Assembly: GCF_000143415.4 (NCBI RefSeq)
Contig: NW_003314283.1
Location: forward strand, 804,230 to 868,229
Origin: Selaginella moellendorffii
Taxonomy: Eukaryota > Streptophyta > Lycopodiopsida > Selaginellales > Selaginellaceae
Direction of reading: 5' to 3'
DNA: 64,000 nucleotides
The notes beneath the pieces are model-generated. The model did not search any database. It was not told the origin of the DNA and worked only from the letters and a program-made list of their open reading frames with translations. Positions 42,768 to 53,673 of the stretch are shown in pieces. The position numbers were made by a program, and so were the translations under genes. Position 1 is the first letter of the stretch. Every line of letters begins with the position of its first letter.

Positions 42768-43897
42768 TGTTGCAAATGTGACTTTGGGTATTGAAAGTTA
42801 TTTGTCCACTAGTTCTTTTGGATATTCTATTACAATGGCAAAAAATTGGTATTGCTGAACCCTTTATCAATCCCTTTTGTGTTAATGAAGTTAACTAGGC
42901 ATTTTGAGTATACTTAGACCAAACGAGCATAAAGACAAAATTCCTACATGCTATTAGCTAAGCATATTTAACCTAGTAAGGAGTTACTGTCTTATTCTAT
43001 CTTGCACTAGCTAGTGACAAGAACCCTTGCGTATTAAGACTAATCCTTTAATATCGCTAGATGATAGCTTATTGTGTCTGCTAAACACCCTCACTATCAT
43101 ACACCTTGTATTAGTTTCATTTGGTCCCAATTACTATTTATAGTAAATGTCTAAATTTGCTAATTTCGTATATCTATGGAATGTAGATATTGTCTTGAAC
43201 ATAATAATGTTTATCTCGTGTTCAAATTCACAATTTAGCACCATTCCATATTTATTAAGTCTTGAGTTAGTCCCAGAGATTAACTCTTAGTACTAAGGAT
43301 GGCTAAGGGAGAAAGCCCAAAGTGTGCATTCCTCAAAAGGGGGTTATAAAGGGTTTTAAATGTATAGTAGAAATAGTGGGTAAGTTGAGTATAACTAACT
43401 AACCTAAGGCATAATTTAGCTTCTGTTTACGTGCCTATCTTTATTTTGCATCAAGCTTGGGTTTAAACCCAAATTCCACACCATACTAATTGATGGATTA
43501 TTCATATCCTTGCGTTATGCCACTAATATGCTAAAATAGCGCCAAACTCCATTTGGCTTTGTTTTGCATGTTGATCCTAGCATTAGGATAGATGTTCTAA
43601 GACTATTCCAAGTCACTCGATGCTCTTGTCCTTTTTTTTTTTAGGTTGTACACTTAGGAGTTACTTTATGCTCCAGTTCCTCTGTTCTTTAACTCCATGC
43701 TTAGGAGTTTGGCTCCATTCCTTTATTTAGTGGCCCAAGGCCTTGAAACTTAGGTTCAATTTTGCTGTCCTTGGACATGTGGTATATGGCACGTGGCATG
43801 TGACATATGGCACATAAGGGAGGGTTTAGGTTCCACTTCGTAGTTATCCTATGGTTAATGACCATAGGCTAAAGGGTAAAAACCACATATGCTACAA
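42768..43897 (+). repeat. 3' LTR of element B
   Basis: 1130 bp, TGTTGC...GCTACA. It is the reference copy used here to recognise the split 5' LTR and the solo LTR in G1. Confidence 0.85.
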
Positions 43898-44594
43898 TAT
43901 TAATCTTTTAAAAGTATGATATTGCAGCGTATAGCGAAAGTAATACATGGATTGTTATTTCTTGAGAGGAATTAATCTCTTAAACTTGGTTAATCAATTC
44001 ACTCTGACTTAAACTTCCTTTGAGTCTTTTGACAAATATGTAATTTTATTACTGTTGTGAAATAGATAAGTATAGTTGCTGATAACTCTATATATTTGAC
44101 AATACTCCAAAAATGTTTCTTTATGAATTTTCAATAAAAGTTTATATTTTCCTCTTCAAAAGTGATTACTAGCCTCTAGGCAGAATAATGGACAAGGCTG
44201 ATTAACTTATCACCTCGATGAAGATAAATAACCATTATATATATATATATATATATAACCATACCATTATTGCAAGGATCCATCCAAATATAGTAATTGC
44301 TTACATCTTATCATAAATTAGTCACGAGCATTTAACCAAAAGACAAAGAGATTAGGGATTGGGAATTGGGAGTTTTTCCAAATTCCATAATCTTAAATTC
44401 AGCTAACAATTACAAGCACATTAACGCTACACAGAGTTGGAGCGCCCCCCCCCCCTCTTTTATATGTTATCTCGTACTATGCTCTACTGCACTGTATTGA
44501 CAAAGTAAGTTAGCCAACATTAATATGTACACCAGACTTGAAGATGTTGCAGAAGAATGAGAGTAAGCAAAACGCTACATCAATAAGGTAATTT
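43898..44594. other. Intergenic, with (TA)n microsatellite
   Basis: No gene seen. A perfect TA repeat of about 11 units lies at 44237-44258 and a run of ten or so C at 44446-44456. Confidence 0.6.
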
Positions 44595-45175
44595 TACTTT
44601 CTAAAACTCAAACGGATTCAGAGTCCGTACAAGCCATATTACATGTTCTAAATCCATGGGAGTGGTCAGACTGCAGGTAAGGCCACCTTCTATGCTTATT
44701 TATACCAAACTTTTCTATTACCTTTGCAGCAATTATATCAGTCGAATCTACAGCATTAAAGATATTCGAAAATCCATGCTACCTTTGTACACGAAGCTAG
44801 TCAGCCGCCTGAGTATTTGGAGCTTTGGTCTTTTATATCTTGTATTTTAATTTCTTTTGTTCCTAACGGTGGTGTTATTCCAACCATAGGCACTCGAAGA
44901 TGGGTGAGGGCTCTCAATCTCACTATCTAAGTCCCTTGGAACTCCAAGGAAGAGTAAGTATAAGTTTCAAACATTAGAAACCAAACGTTAAGGTGGGACG
45001 ATGGGCTGAAGTTTACGACGGTTTGACTTTCGCTGCAGTGCATCGAGCAGGACATATGGTACTGAGTACACAGTCACAACGAGGACTCGATTTTAAGGCT
45101 TTCTCTCTGGAAACCCACCACCGCGCTTTCACAAACAAGGATCTACGTAAAAAAACAACCTGCAAAACTTTCTAA
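44595..45175 (+). pseudogene. Serine carboxypeptidase-like (SCPL) gene, 3' exons only
   Basis: Successive exon-like pieces with plausible splice sites: about 44619-44675 (ESVQAILHV...WEWSDC), about 44730-44850 (SIKDIRKSMLPLYTKLVSRL, SIWSFG), about 44866-44952 (GVIPTIGTRRWVRALNL) and about 44987-45110 (VGRWAEVYDGLTF, then AGHMV). The last contains the GLTFxxVxxAGHMV region with the catalytic histidine of plant SCPL enzymes. The family aspartate before GVIP is not in frame (reads SFGLL instead of SGDTD), and exons with the catalytic serine are absent because the nest of retroelements lies upstream. I therefore call it a remnant. SCPL proteins are secretory or vacuolar hydrolases or acyltransferases. 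Confidence 0.65.
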
Positions 45176-45224
45176 AGAATAAATTCTTGGTGCTGGGGTT
45201 TCATTCATAACGTTCTTCTAGCTA

Positions 45225-45870
45225 CCAAGTATAGAGAACGTTTGGAGCTCAATCGACTTCTCCAGATCTTGAGAAGCCATCAAGGAATCAGCAAGGACAT
45301 ACCAGGTGTATTTTGGAGAGTTCTGCAACAAGCTAAGTTGTCTCAAAGACGGGAAATGGCTCCATGGTCTTGTTTCCAGTTCCCGCATTTGGATTGGATC
45401 AAACACATTTTGGAAACACACTCTTAAGTCTATATAGCAAGTGTGGGGCGATCCAGGAGGCTTTACAAGTTAGTATGGAGCAGAGAAATGTTGGTGATGA
45501 TCTCGGCATTTGCCATTTGATGAGGCATAATTGCTTCACTCGGCTCTGACGTTCGTAGACACGGACTTAGTCTTTGGAAACTTATGAGAAGTGTGGATGT
45601 CTCCGGAAAGTGTTTGAGCGGATGATCGTGTCTCCTGGACGTGGATGGTGGCCATGCACGCTCAACACGGTGATTGCCAGAAATCGTGGTTTTTGGAAAG
45701 ATGTAGCAAGGTGGCGTCAAGGCACTTTCACGGTGGTTTTGTTTGCATGTTCGCTGGAGCGAGTTTGGGATAGAACCCTCGAGAGATCATTACACTTGCA
45801 TGGTTGATCTCTTGGGACGGGCTGGGAGAGTGTTGACGATCGAATTCCTCGACTAGCAAGCCGGATCTAG
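45225..45870 (+). pseudogene. PLS-type PPR pseudogene
   Basis: Motif pieces in shifting frames: SCNKLSCLKDGKWLHGLV, then GNTLLSLYSKCGAIQEA, then YEKCGCLRKVFERM, then VSWTWMVAMHAQHGD and finally HYTCMVDLLGRAGR. Their order is that of a PLS PPR protein, but stops and frameshifts separate them and it is far too short. Confidence 0.75.
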
Positions 45871-46214
45871 CTGTGCTCTTGAATTCGTGTAGGAGTTTTG
45901 CGGATTGGGAGCGAGGATAAAGGATTGCCGGTGGCGTGCTCGATCACGCAGATTCCAGCTACTTACAAATTCGCAACTTTAAAGTTTATTGTTCCATAGG
46001 ATTGGTGTGGCGATCTACGGCTGTGGTAGTTTATCTTTACGCCACGTGGCGGTTCCTTATTGGCAATATTTTGAGGAATCAAACGGATATGCTTCGCCAT
46101 GGCGGAAGAATAGGTCAGTCTGGAGGAGACGCTGGTCATCCAACGCAATGCGCCCGTCTGGATTGAGGATCTACCGGTAAGGAAGGATATCACAGCTCCC
46201 TCTTCGCGCCGACA
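45871..46214. other. Upstream region of the PTAC16 gene
   Basis: No gene. Contains the promoter and 5' UTR of the following gene; no TATA box is certain. Confidence 0.4.
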
Positions 46215-48309
46215 ATGCTGCTGGAAGTGGGATCGCTGCGCAGCGCGGGCAATGGGAGCTACTGCCTGGCCACATTTCCCGGCCGGAGTGCCAAGAACAG
46301 GCAATCGCGCGTAACGATTGTATGCGCCCGGGGCAAGGCGATTGATGGCAGCAGCAGCAGCAGCGGCACCAAGAGATTCCCTTTGGGTGGCACCAGAAAG
46401 AAGATCAAAGACGAGGAAGGCAGCGATGGCGAGCAGGAATCATCGAATGGCGCTCTGAATTTCGGCACGCAGCTCTTAAATCTCCCCTCCAGGAGGGACA
46501 AATCTTCTCCCCCGGTAAAGAGTGGAACCAAGAAAGAGCTCGCTTTGTCACTGGGTCTTCTTCGCCGAGCTCCCGACGCTAAGACAGTGTTTGTGGCTGG
46601 AGCAACTGGTCAGATCGGCGCTCGAGTCTCGCAGCAGCTACTCCGGAGTGGATTCACAGTCCGTGGAGGTGTCCGCGATCTCTACTTCGCCCAGCAGCTC
46701 GCGGAGTTCGCTACGCAGTATGGGGTGAGTGGAAAGATAGTTTGGTTTATATCCCTTGGAGGAGATTTCTCACAGTGTTCTCCGGCGCGCAGGTGATCAG
46801 CAGGGACGAAGCACGGAAGATCAACGCAGTGGAATTCGATTTCAAGGACGTAGAGTCGATAGCAAAGGCTATAGGGAACGCAGGCAAGGTGGTGGTGACG
46901 GTCGGTCCCTCGGAGGATGGTCCTCGGGGCAAAGTCTCGGCAAAGGATGCCCTCCAAGTTCTAGAGGCGGCCAGTGTAGCACAGGTGGGGCATGTTGTGG
47001 TGGTGGCCGAGGCTGGCGGTGCGTCGAGCAGCGGCGGCGGTCCGCTGGCCTTGATCACGGATTTCTTCAGTAAGTTGTTCAGCAAGGGTGCAGAAGTCTC
47101 GACTGATTCGTTGCTCGATAGTGTTGTGGACACGGAGCTGAGGTTTACGTTTGTCAAGGTGAGCTCCACCGAGGGTGTGGATGATTTCAGCCCCGACGGA
47201 GAGAATGTAGTGCTGCTGTCTGAAGGGACGTATAACCAAGGCACGGGAAAGGTACCGATCGAAACAGCTTGCTCCTTTTCTCTTCTTACGCATTGGAGTT
47301 TCTTGTGTTCCAGGTATCGAAGTCTCAGCTCGCGTCTGTTGTAGCGGGGATCTTTGCAAACATTGCCATAGCAGAGAACAAGGTTAGTTCCCGTTCCCAT
47401 GCACGTAATACGTAAAAGGGGAGTTCCTTACAAAGTTTGGCTTTGCGTTTTAGGTGGTCGAGGTTGCCACTGTTGAACCTGGATCATCCAAACCCATTGA
47501 AGAACTACTAAGGTGCTCAAGTTATCTTTTCCTTCCTCTGTATGATTCTTCTAACCCGCGCCCCTGCCAGTGCTATACCAGAGGATGGAAGACGAGCTGC
47601 ATTGGCGGAGGCGCGAGCCAAAGCGGAGGCCGAAGAGCGGCAGAGACAGCTTCGGGAGCAGGCAGAGGCCGAAGCCAAGAAAGCGCTGGAAGAGGCGAAG
47701 GATGCCGCTGCTCTCGCCAACGAGCTGGAGGAAGAGGCAAAGGAGCTGGCTAAACAGGAAGCACAGGCGGTTGCCAACGCTCAAAAAGCCAAAGACAAAG
47801 CCAAGGCCGCGGCAGCGTCGCTGGAAGCTCTGGGGGCAAAGATGAAGGATATTGGAGCTTCCATCAGCGAGACATCGCAGAATGGCTTCGGCGGTTTCTT
47901 CAAGCGAGGCATGGCTGGTCCTCCGGCCGAGGAAGAAGAAGATGTGGAGAGCAGCGGGACATCCCAGAATGGCTTTGGTGGTTTCTTCAAGAGAGGCACA
48001 GTGGCTGCCAAGAAAGAAGAAGAGAGTCAGGAGGAGGAAGAAGAGAAGCCAAAGTTTGGTCTGGGAAACTTGTTTACGAGGAGCAAGGACACAGCATCAT
48101 CAGCCGAGACTCCATCGCCAGCAAAGAAAGTTCCTTCTACCAAAACGAAGACCCCAAGTCCTCCAAAGAGACGATCGCCACCACCGCCACCACCGCCAGC
48201 GATGAGGACGAAGGCTCCGAGAGAGACGAGCAAGGCCCAAAGCTCGGCAGGAAAGAAGAGTGTGCTGGGAGGATTGTTCAAGCAAGACACGATATATATC
48301 GACGAGTAA
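46215..48309 (+). CDS. PTAC16: Plastid transcriptionally active chromosome protein 16 homolog
   Basis: Proposed exons 46215-46724, 46793-47251, 47314-47382, 47454-47512 and 47571-48309, all in phase, 611 residues. The first 40 or so residues (MLLEVGSLRS, basic and serine-rich) look like a chloroplast transit peptide. A Rossmann fold follows with GATGQIG at 129-135, as in atypical short-chain dehydrogenases. After ELLSAIPEDGRR comes an alanine/glutamate-rich coiled coil (about 375-460). The tail ends VLGGLFKQDTIYIDE, a signature shared with plant PTAC16. PTAC16 is a thylakoid-associated component of the plastid nucleoid/transcription complex. The tail is longer than in Arabidopsis and holds a duplicated SQNGFGGFFKRG block, a proline run and KPKFGLGNLFTRS. 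The FBN10 start lies only 100 bp past its stop. Confidence 0.9.
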
Positions 48310-48409
48310 CACGATAGTATATTGTACAAACCATGATATCGTCTGTAAATCAATCAAAAAGAGATATTTTGCGTTGTATGCTTTTGTGTGGAGGAAGTTG
48401 CTTGCTGCT

Positions 48410-50226
48410 ATGGCGCAAAGTGGTGTGTGTGGGATTGAGAGAGCAAGGCTGTGGAGAGATGGAGGAGGAGTTTGTGCTTCTTTGAAGAATCGACCATGGC
48501 CATTGTCTCGTTTGAGAAGATTTAAGATTTCTTTGGTAGTAGCAGCAGCAGCTACTGGCGAGGAGGCCCTGATTGATGCGTTGGTTGGAGTTGGAGGGCG
48601 AGGCCGGAGTGCCAGCCAAGAACAACTCAAGGTGAATTTCATTGTTTTACCAGAAACCATTTTCTATATTTATATTATATTGTATTTATTTTTCCAGGCA
48701 ATTGCGAATGCTGTGACAGCACTTGAGTCGGAAGGAGGCATCGAAGAACCTGTGAGTGATTCAAAGGAAAGAGTGAGATTTTGAAGATTCGATTTGTGAA
48801 GACAAAGTCGGAGTTGATCGAAGGCGTATGGAGATTAATGTACACAACAAGGCCCAGCACTGCATCCCCGATTCAAGTTAAACCTTCTACTACAACCATT
48901 CGTTCATTTTATTCACTGCCTGGACTTTTTTGTAGAGGACTTTTGTGGGAGTGGATGCATTTACAGTTTTCCAAGACATCAAACTCAGCGATCGCAGCGA
49001 TCAAAGAGTGTCAAACATTGTAAAGTTTTCTGAGAAAATTGGTGAGCTCAAAGTGGAGGTAAGCAAACATAGTCTGCTCGTTTCTTTAACTTTGGAGAAA
49101 TCTTCCAGGCCGAAGCCTCAGTTGCTAGCTCCAAAAGGATCAACTTTCGTTTCGACCGGGCCGCATTCTCTTTCTCGTTCCTTCCATTCAAAGTTCCATA
49201 CCCGGTTCCTTTCCGTTTGCTGGGTGACGAGGCCAAAGGATGGCTCGACACAACTTATCTCTCTCCCTCTGGAAATATTCGAATCTCAAGAGGCAACAAG
49301 GTACACAATTAGACGATTAGTATATCACTATCACATTGGTTTCTCCAGGGGACAACCTTTGTCCTGCAAAAGACCTTGGACCCCCGACAGCGGCTGCTTG
49401 CAGCTATATCCTCCAAAAAGGACGTCGAAAAGGTCTAAGAAACGAGATCTTAGTTTCTTTCAAGACTCATACTTGTTTGATCTTGAAGGTGATTGAAGAG
49501 CTGGTTGAGCTCAACTCGACGGAGTCCCCGGCAGAACTGGACGCATTGGCAGGGAAGTGGAAACTAGTTTGGAGCTCGCAAGTAACTCACAAATTACTTT
49601 CACACCTTTTCTAAAATACTTGGCAAGTTTTGTAACAGGGCAGCGACGCAAACTGGCTGCAAAAACTCACGTCGGGCCTCCCGAGCTGGCAAGTAAGTTT
49701 AAGTGTTGATGCTAATATAAGAAGACGAAAAGATCTATAGGTACAAAGATCCATACATATTTACATAAAAGAATGTGCTGCAGATTGTTAAAGCAGCAAG
49801 CGGCGATCTCGAAAATCTGGTGGAGCTGCTGCCCGGATTTCTGAGCCTGAAAGCCAGAGCAACGTCAGAGTAAGCACTTTGTCTTCCATTCATAATTGCG
49901 ATTAAATTACCATTAACGTGCTAAATCCAGAGCCACCTCTAAAACGCGGCGTCATGTACGGATACAAGGAGCGGCCGTACAGCTGTTGGGCGGATCGGTT
50001 TCGGTTCCTCTCAACATCGAAGGCGCCGGCTACGTAGAGCTGACGTGAGCATATTCTGTCACCTAGACAAATATTCTGCCATCACCCGCGGCATATTCTG
50101 TCTCTTTGACGTACATTCCGTCACGACCTTTTTTTTTCTTTCAGGTATCTGGACAAGAGGATGAGAATTAGCAGAGGGAACAGAGGGAGCACATTCGTGC
50201 ACGTCCGCGACGACGACCAGAATTGA
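48410..50226 (+). CDS. FBN10: Plastid-lipid-associated protein 12 / fibrillin 10 homolog
   Basis: Proposed 11 exons: 48410-48631, 48698-48751, 48802-48876, 48936-49058, 49109-49300, 49349-49432, 49489-49581, 49639-49692, 49784-49869, 49931-50044, 50145-50226. Phases fit and give 392 residues, close to Arabidopsis PAP12. A basic N-terminus is consistent with a plastid transit peptide. The first PAP/fibrillin domain contains LIEGVWRLMYTTRP, RTFVGVDAFTVFQD and YLSPSGNIRISRGNKG. A second, weaker one starts at LAGKWKLVWSSQ and ends MRISRGNRGSTFVHV. Fibrillins are lipocalin-like plastid proteins that bind lipids in plastoglobules and thylakoids. Exon 10-11 coordinates are less certain than the rest because this part is less conserved. 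It follows PTAC16 head to tail. Confidence 0.9.
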
Positions 50227-50621
50227 TCCATTATATGTTTTTGATTGATTGATTGAATTGATTGACAACAACAACGAACGACGATGGAAAATTATGCCTG
50301 TTCTACATGATCTTCCCCTTCCCCTCCTCCTGTAATAATAATAGTAATAAGTATTGTTCATACAAGCCCCCGCCCCATCCCCGTGTGATCTTATATAAAA
50401 CTTGGTACAAATACTGTTACTTGGACCTCCTCGTGTTTTTTTTGGGATGTTTTTTCCTTCCATAGCTTCGAATGTAGCAACTTTTGTGTGTCAGATGTGC
50501 GGCCTGTGACTGATTATACATGCCCGACTCCAAAGTGAAAGAGGAAAGAAAGACTAGAGCTGAGTGAGAGCGTTTGTAATGCACCTCGCGCGCGAAGTAG
50601 CAAAGCCCCCGAGCTTTGCTC
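50227..50621. other. Convergent 3' region between FBN10 and the Pumilio gene
   Basis: No gene. The 395 bp holds the 3' UTRs of both convergent genes; a (GATT)n-like stretch lies near 50240-50265. Confidence 0.5.
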
Positions 50622-52880
50622 TCACCTCTTGTTGATGTTAGCCCGGGAAAGAATGCGCTTCCCGAAAGGGCTGCTGCGTAGCACTGGAACGTGTGGGCGA
50701 ATAGCGTCCACTAACGCCGTGTGTAAAGATCCCTGCAAACGTTTCCAAGCACGAGATGGAGCAAAAATCGCTTTTTTCTTTGAGGTACCTTTGCGACAGA
50801 GAGAGCACACTGGATGACGTAGTTCGCAAAAGGATCCTGGAGCAGCTGGCTCAGCAGGGAGCTGGTGATGATCTCGCGAATGATCAGAGCGCGCGAGTCC
50901 TCGGACGACTGCTTGAGGCACTTCTCCACGACATTGCTGCTAAACTTTTGCATGGCGAGCAACGCGAAGTTCCCTTCCAGCCTGTAGATGACGTCCAGAG
51001 TTATCCAAGATTGTTCGAGGTCGAGGATGTACTGAACGACATAGTTACTGCAAAAGGGAAAGGACGGCGTTTAAAGTTAAGGCAAAACCCCAAGTGTAAG
51101 TGCTGTACCCGTATTGGTCTTGCGAAAGAATCAGAGCATTTGCGGCGATCTCGGAAACAAGAAAATGGCACTGTGTTCCCGAGGCAAAGTCAATACAGCG
51201 CTGGAGTACGCAGCAGCCATGCCTGTGTGTACCAATATCCACACAGTGCCGTGCCGCCGCATCAATAATAAACTGCGATCAGAGAGTTGTCAACGAAAAC
51301 GAGAAATCTTTGGCACTGCTCGTACCTGGATATCTTCGTTACTGAGCTTTTGCAAGCATTTCTGGACGACGTGATTTCCATTAGAATCCTTGATAAGAGT
51401 CACTACGCCTTGCATGAGCGAGCTTGTCACCATGGAAACTTGCTCTGGCGACTTGAGTGTCTCTATCAGTTTTTGAACAGCACGTGTACTGCAAACAGCA
51501 ACAGACACAAGAGTTAGTGATTGGAAAAGAAAAAAAAGGAAGAAACACAGTCAGTCAGTCATGAAAAATTCTCTATTTTCTTCCTTTTTCTCTCGGTCTC
51601 TCAACATCATACCCGTGCATATTCAAGGAGATGTTGACGAGCTCCCCGTTTCTGGTGACGACACGCAAAATCTCCCTGCGCTGCGTGTCGTTGGAAACCT
51701 CCAGGAGTTTTTGGACGAGGTAGTTCCCGAAAGGGTCAGTCATCAAGTCTACAAGGTGATCAATCACCTCCGCAAAGATCTTGTCAATCTCCTCCAAACT
51801 CCCCTCACTAAACTTCTTCTGCAAGAACCGGCAGCCGTGCTGATCCTTGGCGGTCTCGTAAATCCGCCCCTCAATCTCCTCCAGCGACGTAAACTTCTGC
51901 TGCTGCTGTTGCGTCGAATCGTAGAGCCCCCTGAATTCCCCGCTAAGATCACTCTCCTGCGACTCGGTGCTCGCCGAGCGCTTCTCACTGCTCGTCTCAT
52001 CGTCACGGGCAACCTTCCTCCGGGCCAAACTCATCGACGCAAACGAGTTGGACAACCCCTTAATCGACGGCGCTTTCCTGCCCGAGAGCGATCTCTCCGC
52101 CATGGACGCAGCCAGCGAAGAAGGTTGATCCCTGGCCGTGGTGTGAAGAAACGGGCAGTTCTCTCCCCGGCTACAAACTCCCTGTAAGTAGAACCGACAC
52201 ACATTCCTATTGCTGCCAGCTCCGGAGCGAGGAGACCCCTCCAGATTCCCTGACGCTTGAAGTGCTTCCTGGTAACGCTGCTCGGACGAGCACCAAAAAT
52301 TCCGGAGCGCTGCCAATTGCTGTACCTGCCTGGCAAGAGGATTCTCCAGCGAAGAATATCTTACACCGCCACCGCCATTGGCGCGATGGTGAGAGTAGAA
52401 TCCTCCTGCTGCCCCTGGATTGCCATAGAACTGATCACCGTGCTGCTGCCCAGCGTAGAAGGCGGCGTCGATCATCAGCTTTTGCTGCTGCTGCCTCTGG
52501 CGAGCCCTCTCCTCGGCAATCTGTTGCTGGAGAAGAAGCCGCTGCTGGAAGAGCGCTACCATGTCGAGATTATCGTCATCCACAGCGTCTTGCTGGAACC
52601 GATTGCTGCGATCGTATTCTAGGAAGGAGGAATTGTTTACCAGGTGATGCTGATGCCACGCCGCTGCCGCCTGGTGGTGATCGTACACGAAAGGCGCCGC
52701 TCCCATCGCGCTAGTGTACATTGCGCCGTCGTCGTCGCGGTCGGCTGCGATCTGGAAATCCCTGGACATGATCAGCGGCGCCGTGCCGTTCTTGCCGGGA
52801 TCCAGCAGCGCGTAATCGAGACCTCGGCTCCCAAGATCGTCGCGAGAAAAGCTGGATGACGATGCTGCGGATGAATGCAT
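50622..52880 (-). CDS. Pumilio (PUF) RNA-binding protein with CCCH zinc finger
   Basis: Proposed exons 52880-51613, 51488-51326, 51272-51109, 51047-50789 and 50732-50622, in phase, 654 residues. The N-terminal half is low-complexity with glutamine-rich segments (FQQRLLLQQQIAEERARQRQ). A CCCH finger follows at residues 228-246 with spacing C-X7-C-X5-C-X3-H. From about residue 335 there are Pumilio repeats, for example DQHGCRFLQKKF, DPFGNYLVQKLL, DSNGNHVVQKCL, THRHGCCVLQRCI and DPFANYVIQCAL, each containing the RNA-base-contacting helix. PUF proteins bind mRNA 3' UTRs and repress or destabilise transcripts in the cytoplasm. A CCCH finger before a PUF domain is found in some plant Pumilio proteins. 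The start was chosen as the first ATG of the long open frame; the gene may begin further upstream. Confidence 0.9.
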
Positions 52881-53263
52881 GGCGCCGCTGGCGCGATCGA
52901 CGATCCCGCTGCTGGCCGGCCAAGAATCGCGCTTCCCTATCTAGGATCGATCGATCGATCTATCGCGGCGAGGGAAATAAAAAAGGGGGATGGCCTAAAT
53001 TGGCCACATTAACCCAAACCCGGAGCTGTCCGTGCCGTTTGAGCCATCGCCCTAAACCTTAAACCTCCCGCCCGTACGGCACGTTTGTGTGGTGGCGGTC
53101 GTGTACGGTCGTCGTTTTGAATGCCGGGGGGCGTTTTAGAGAGAAACTTCTAGCCGCCTAGATACGGCGCCAACCAGCCTACGGGTGGGACCCACGTGGC
53201 GCCGCCGCCATGGGCATAGACACATGTTTCTCTTTCTCTCACGCCATCAGGAACCCTAAATTT

Positions 53264-53583
53264 TCACGACGAGGATCCCCCAAATCTCTCATTGAGCAGG
53301 GATTTAAATTCCTGGTAGCTCAGCTGCTGCTGGCCGCCCTCCCGCAGCGCTTGGTGGAGCTCCGCGCGCCGCTGCGCCTCGATCAGGGTCACCTTGTCAT
53401 CTGGAGCGCAAATTCCTCTCAACAATCCGGAATCCGATTCGAGCAGCAAGGGATGGATGCGGGGTACTTACAGAAGCCCGTCTTGATCATGAAACCCTCG
53501 ATCGCCGCGCCGAAAATCGCCGAGACGATGGCGACCTTTGCGTACCATTGGCGGTGCTGGACAAGATCGCGCAAGAGCGGCAT
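53264..53583 (-). CDS. Small conserved plant membrane protein, unknown function
   Basis: Proposed exon 1 53583-53472, intron 53471-53401 (GTAAGT...CTCCAG), exon 2 53400-53264, 82 residues. It reads MPLLRDLVQHRQWYAKVAIV, then a hydrophobic segment SAIFGAAIEGFMIKTGFY, then DKVTLIEAQRRAE and a polar tail. Small plant proteins with HxQWxxK, a single membrane span, FMIKTxFYD and a basic/acidic tail are widespread, but I know no established function; an organelle membrane location is an inference. It is divergent to the kinase gene, with 90 bp between start codons, and lies upstream of the Pumilio gene on the same strand. Confidence 0.75.
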
Positions 53584-53673
53584 TGGTTTGACCTAGATTC
53601 GAGCCCGAGACCCCCTTTTTCAAAGGCCGAGATATAAACCCCCCTAGAACCCTTTAGACCACGTCTAGGGTTT
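53584..53673. promoter_or_regulatory. 90-bp bidirectional promoter, small membrane protein and ATG1-type kinase
   Basis: Both 5' UTRs and core promoters must lie in 90 bp or overlap the coding regions. GATATAAACC at about 53629-53638 could be a TATA-like element for the kinase gene. Confidence 0.5.

Larger units (their letters stand above)
18705..43897 (+). mobile_element. LTR element B (LARD-like) containing nested elements G1, C and G2
   Basis: The 3' LTR (42768-43897) starts TGTTGC and ends GCTACA. Its counterpart at the left is split: the first part is 18705-19365, the second 29842-30277, and the two join almost without loss when the DNA between is removed. The primer-binding site TGGTATCAAAG follows at 30280 and a polypurine tract GGGGGGAGAG precedes the 3' LTR. 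The internal region is 30278-30442 plus 37933-42767, about 5 kb without any retroelement coding frame. LTRs over 1 kb with a long non-coding interior fit large retrotransposon derivatives. No clear target duplication is left (ATGAT against ATATT). Confidence 0.75.

Noticed and set aside
18705-43897. A virus-type insertion or integrated bacterial system
   Set aside because: All identifiable proteins are LTR-retrotransposon domains; there is no envelope, capsid of another type or prokaryotic gene.
51561-52714. Plus-strand open frames opposite the Pumilio gene
   Set aside because: They are antisense shadows of a GC-rich coding exon; no motif or splice support.
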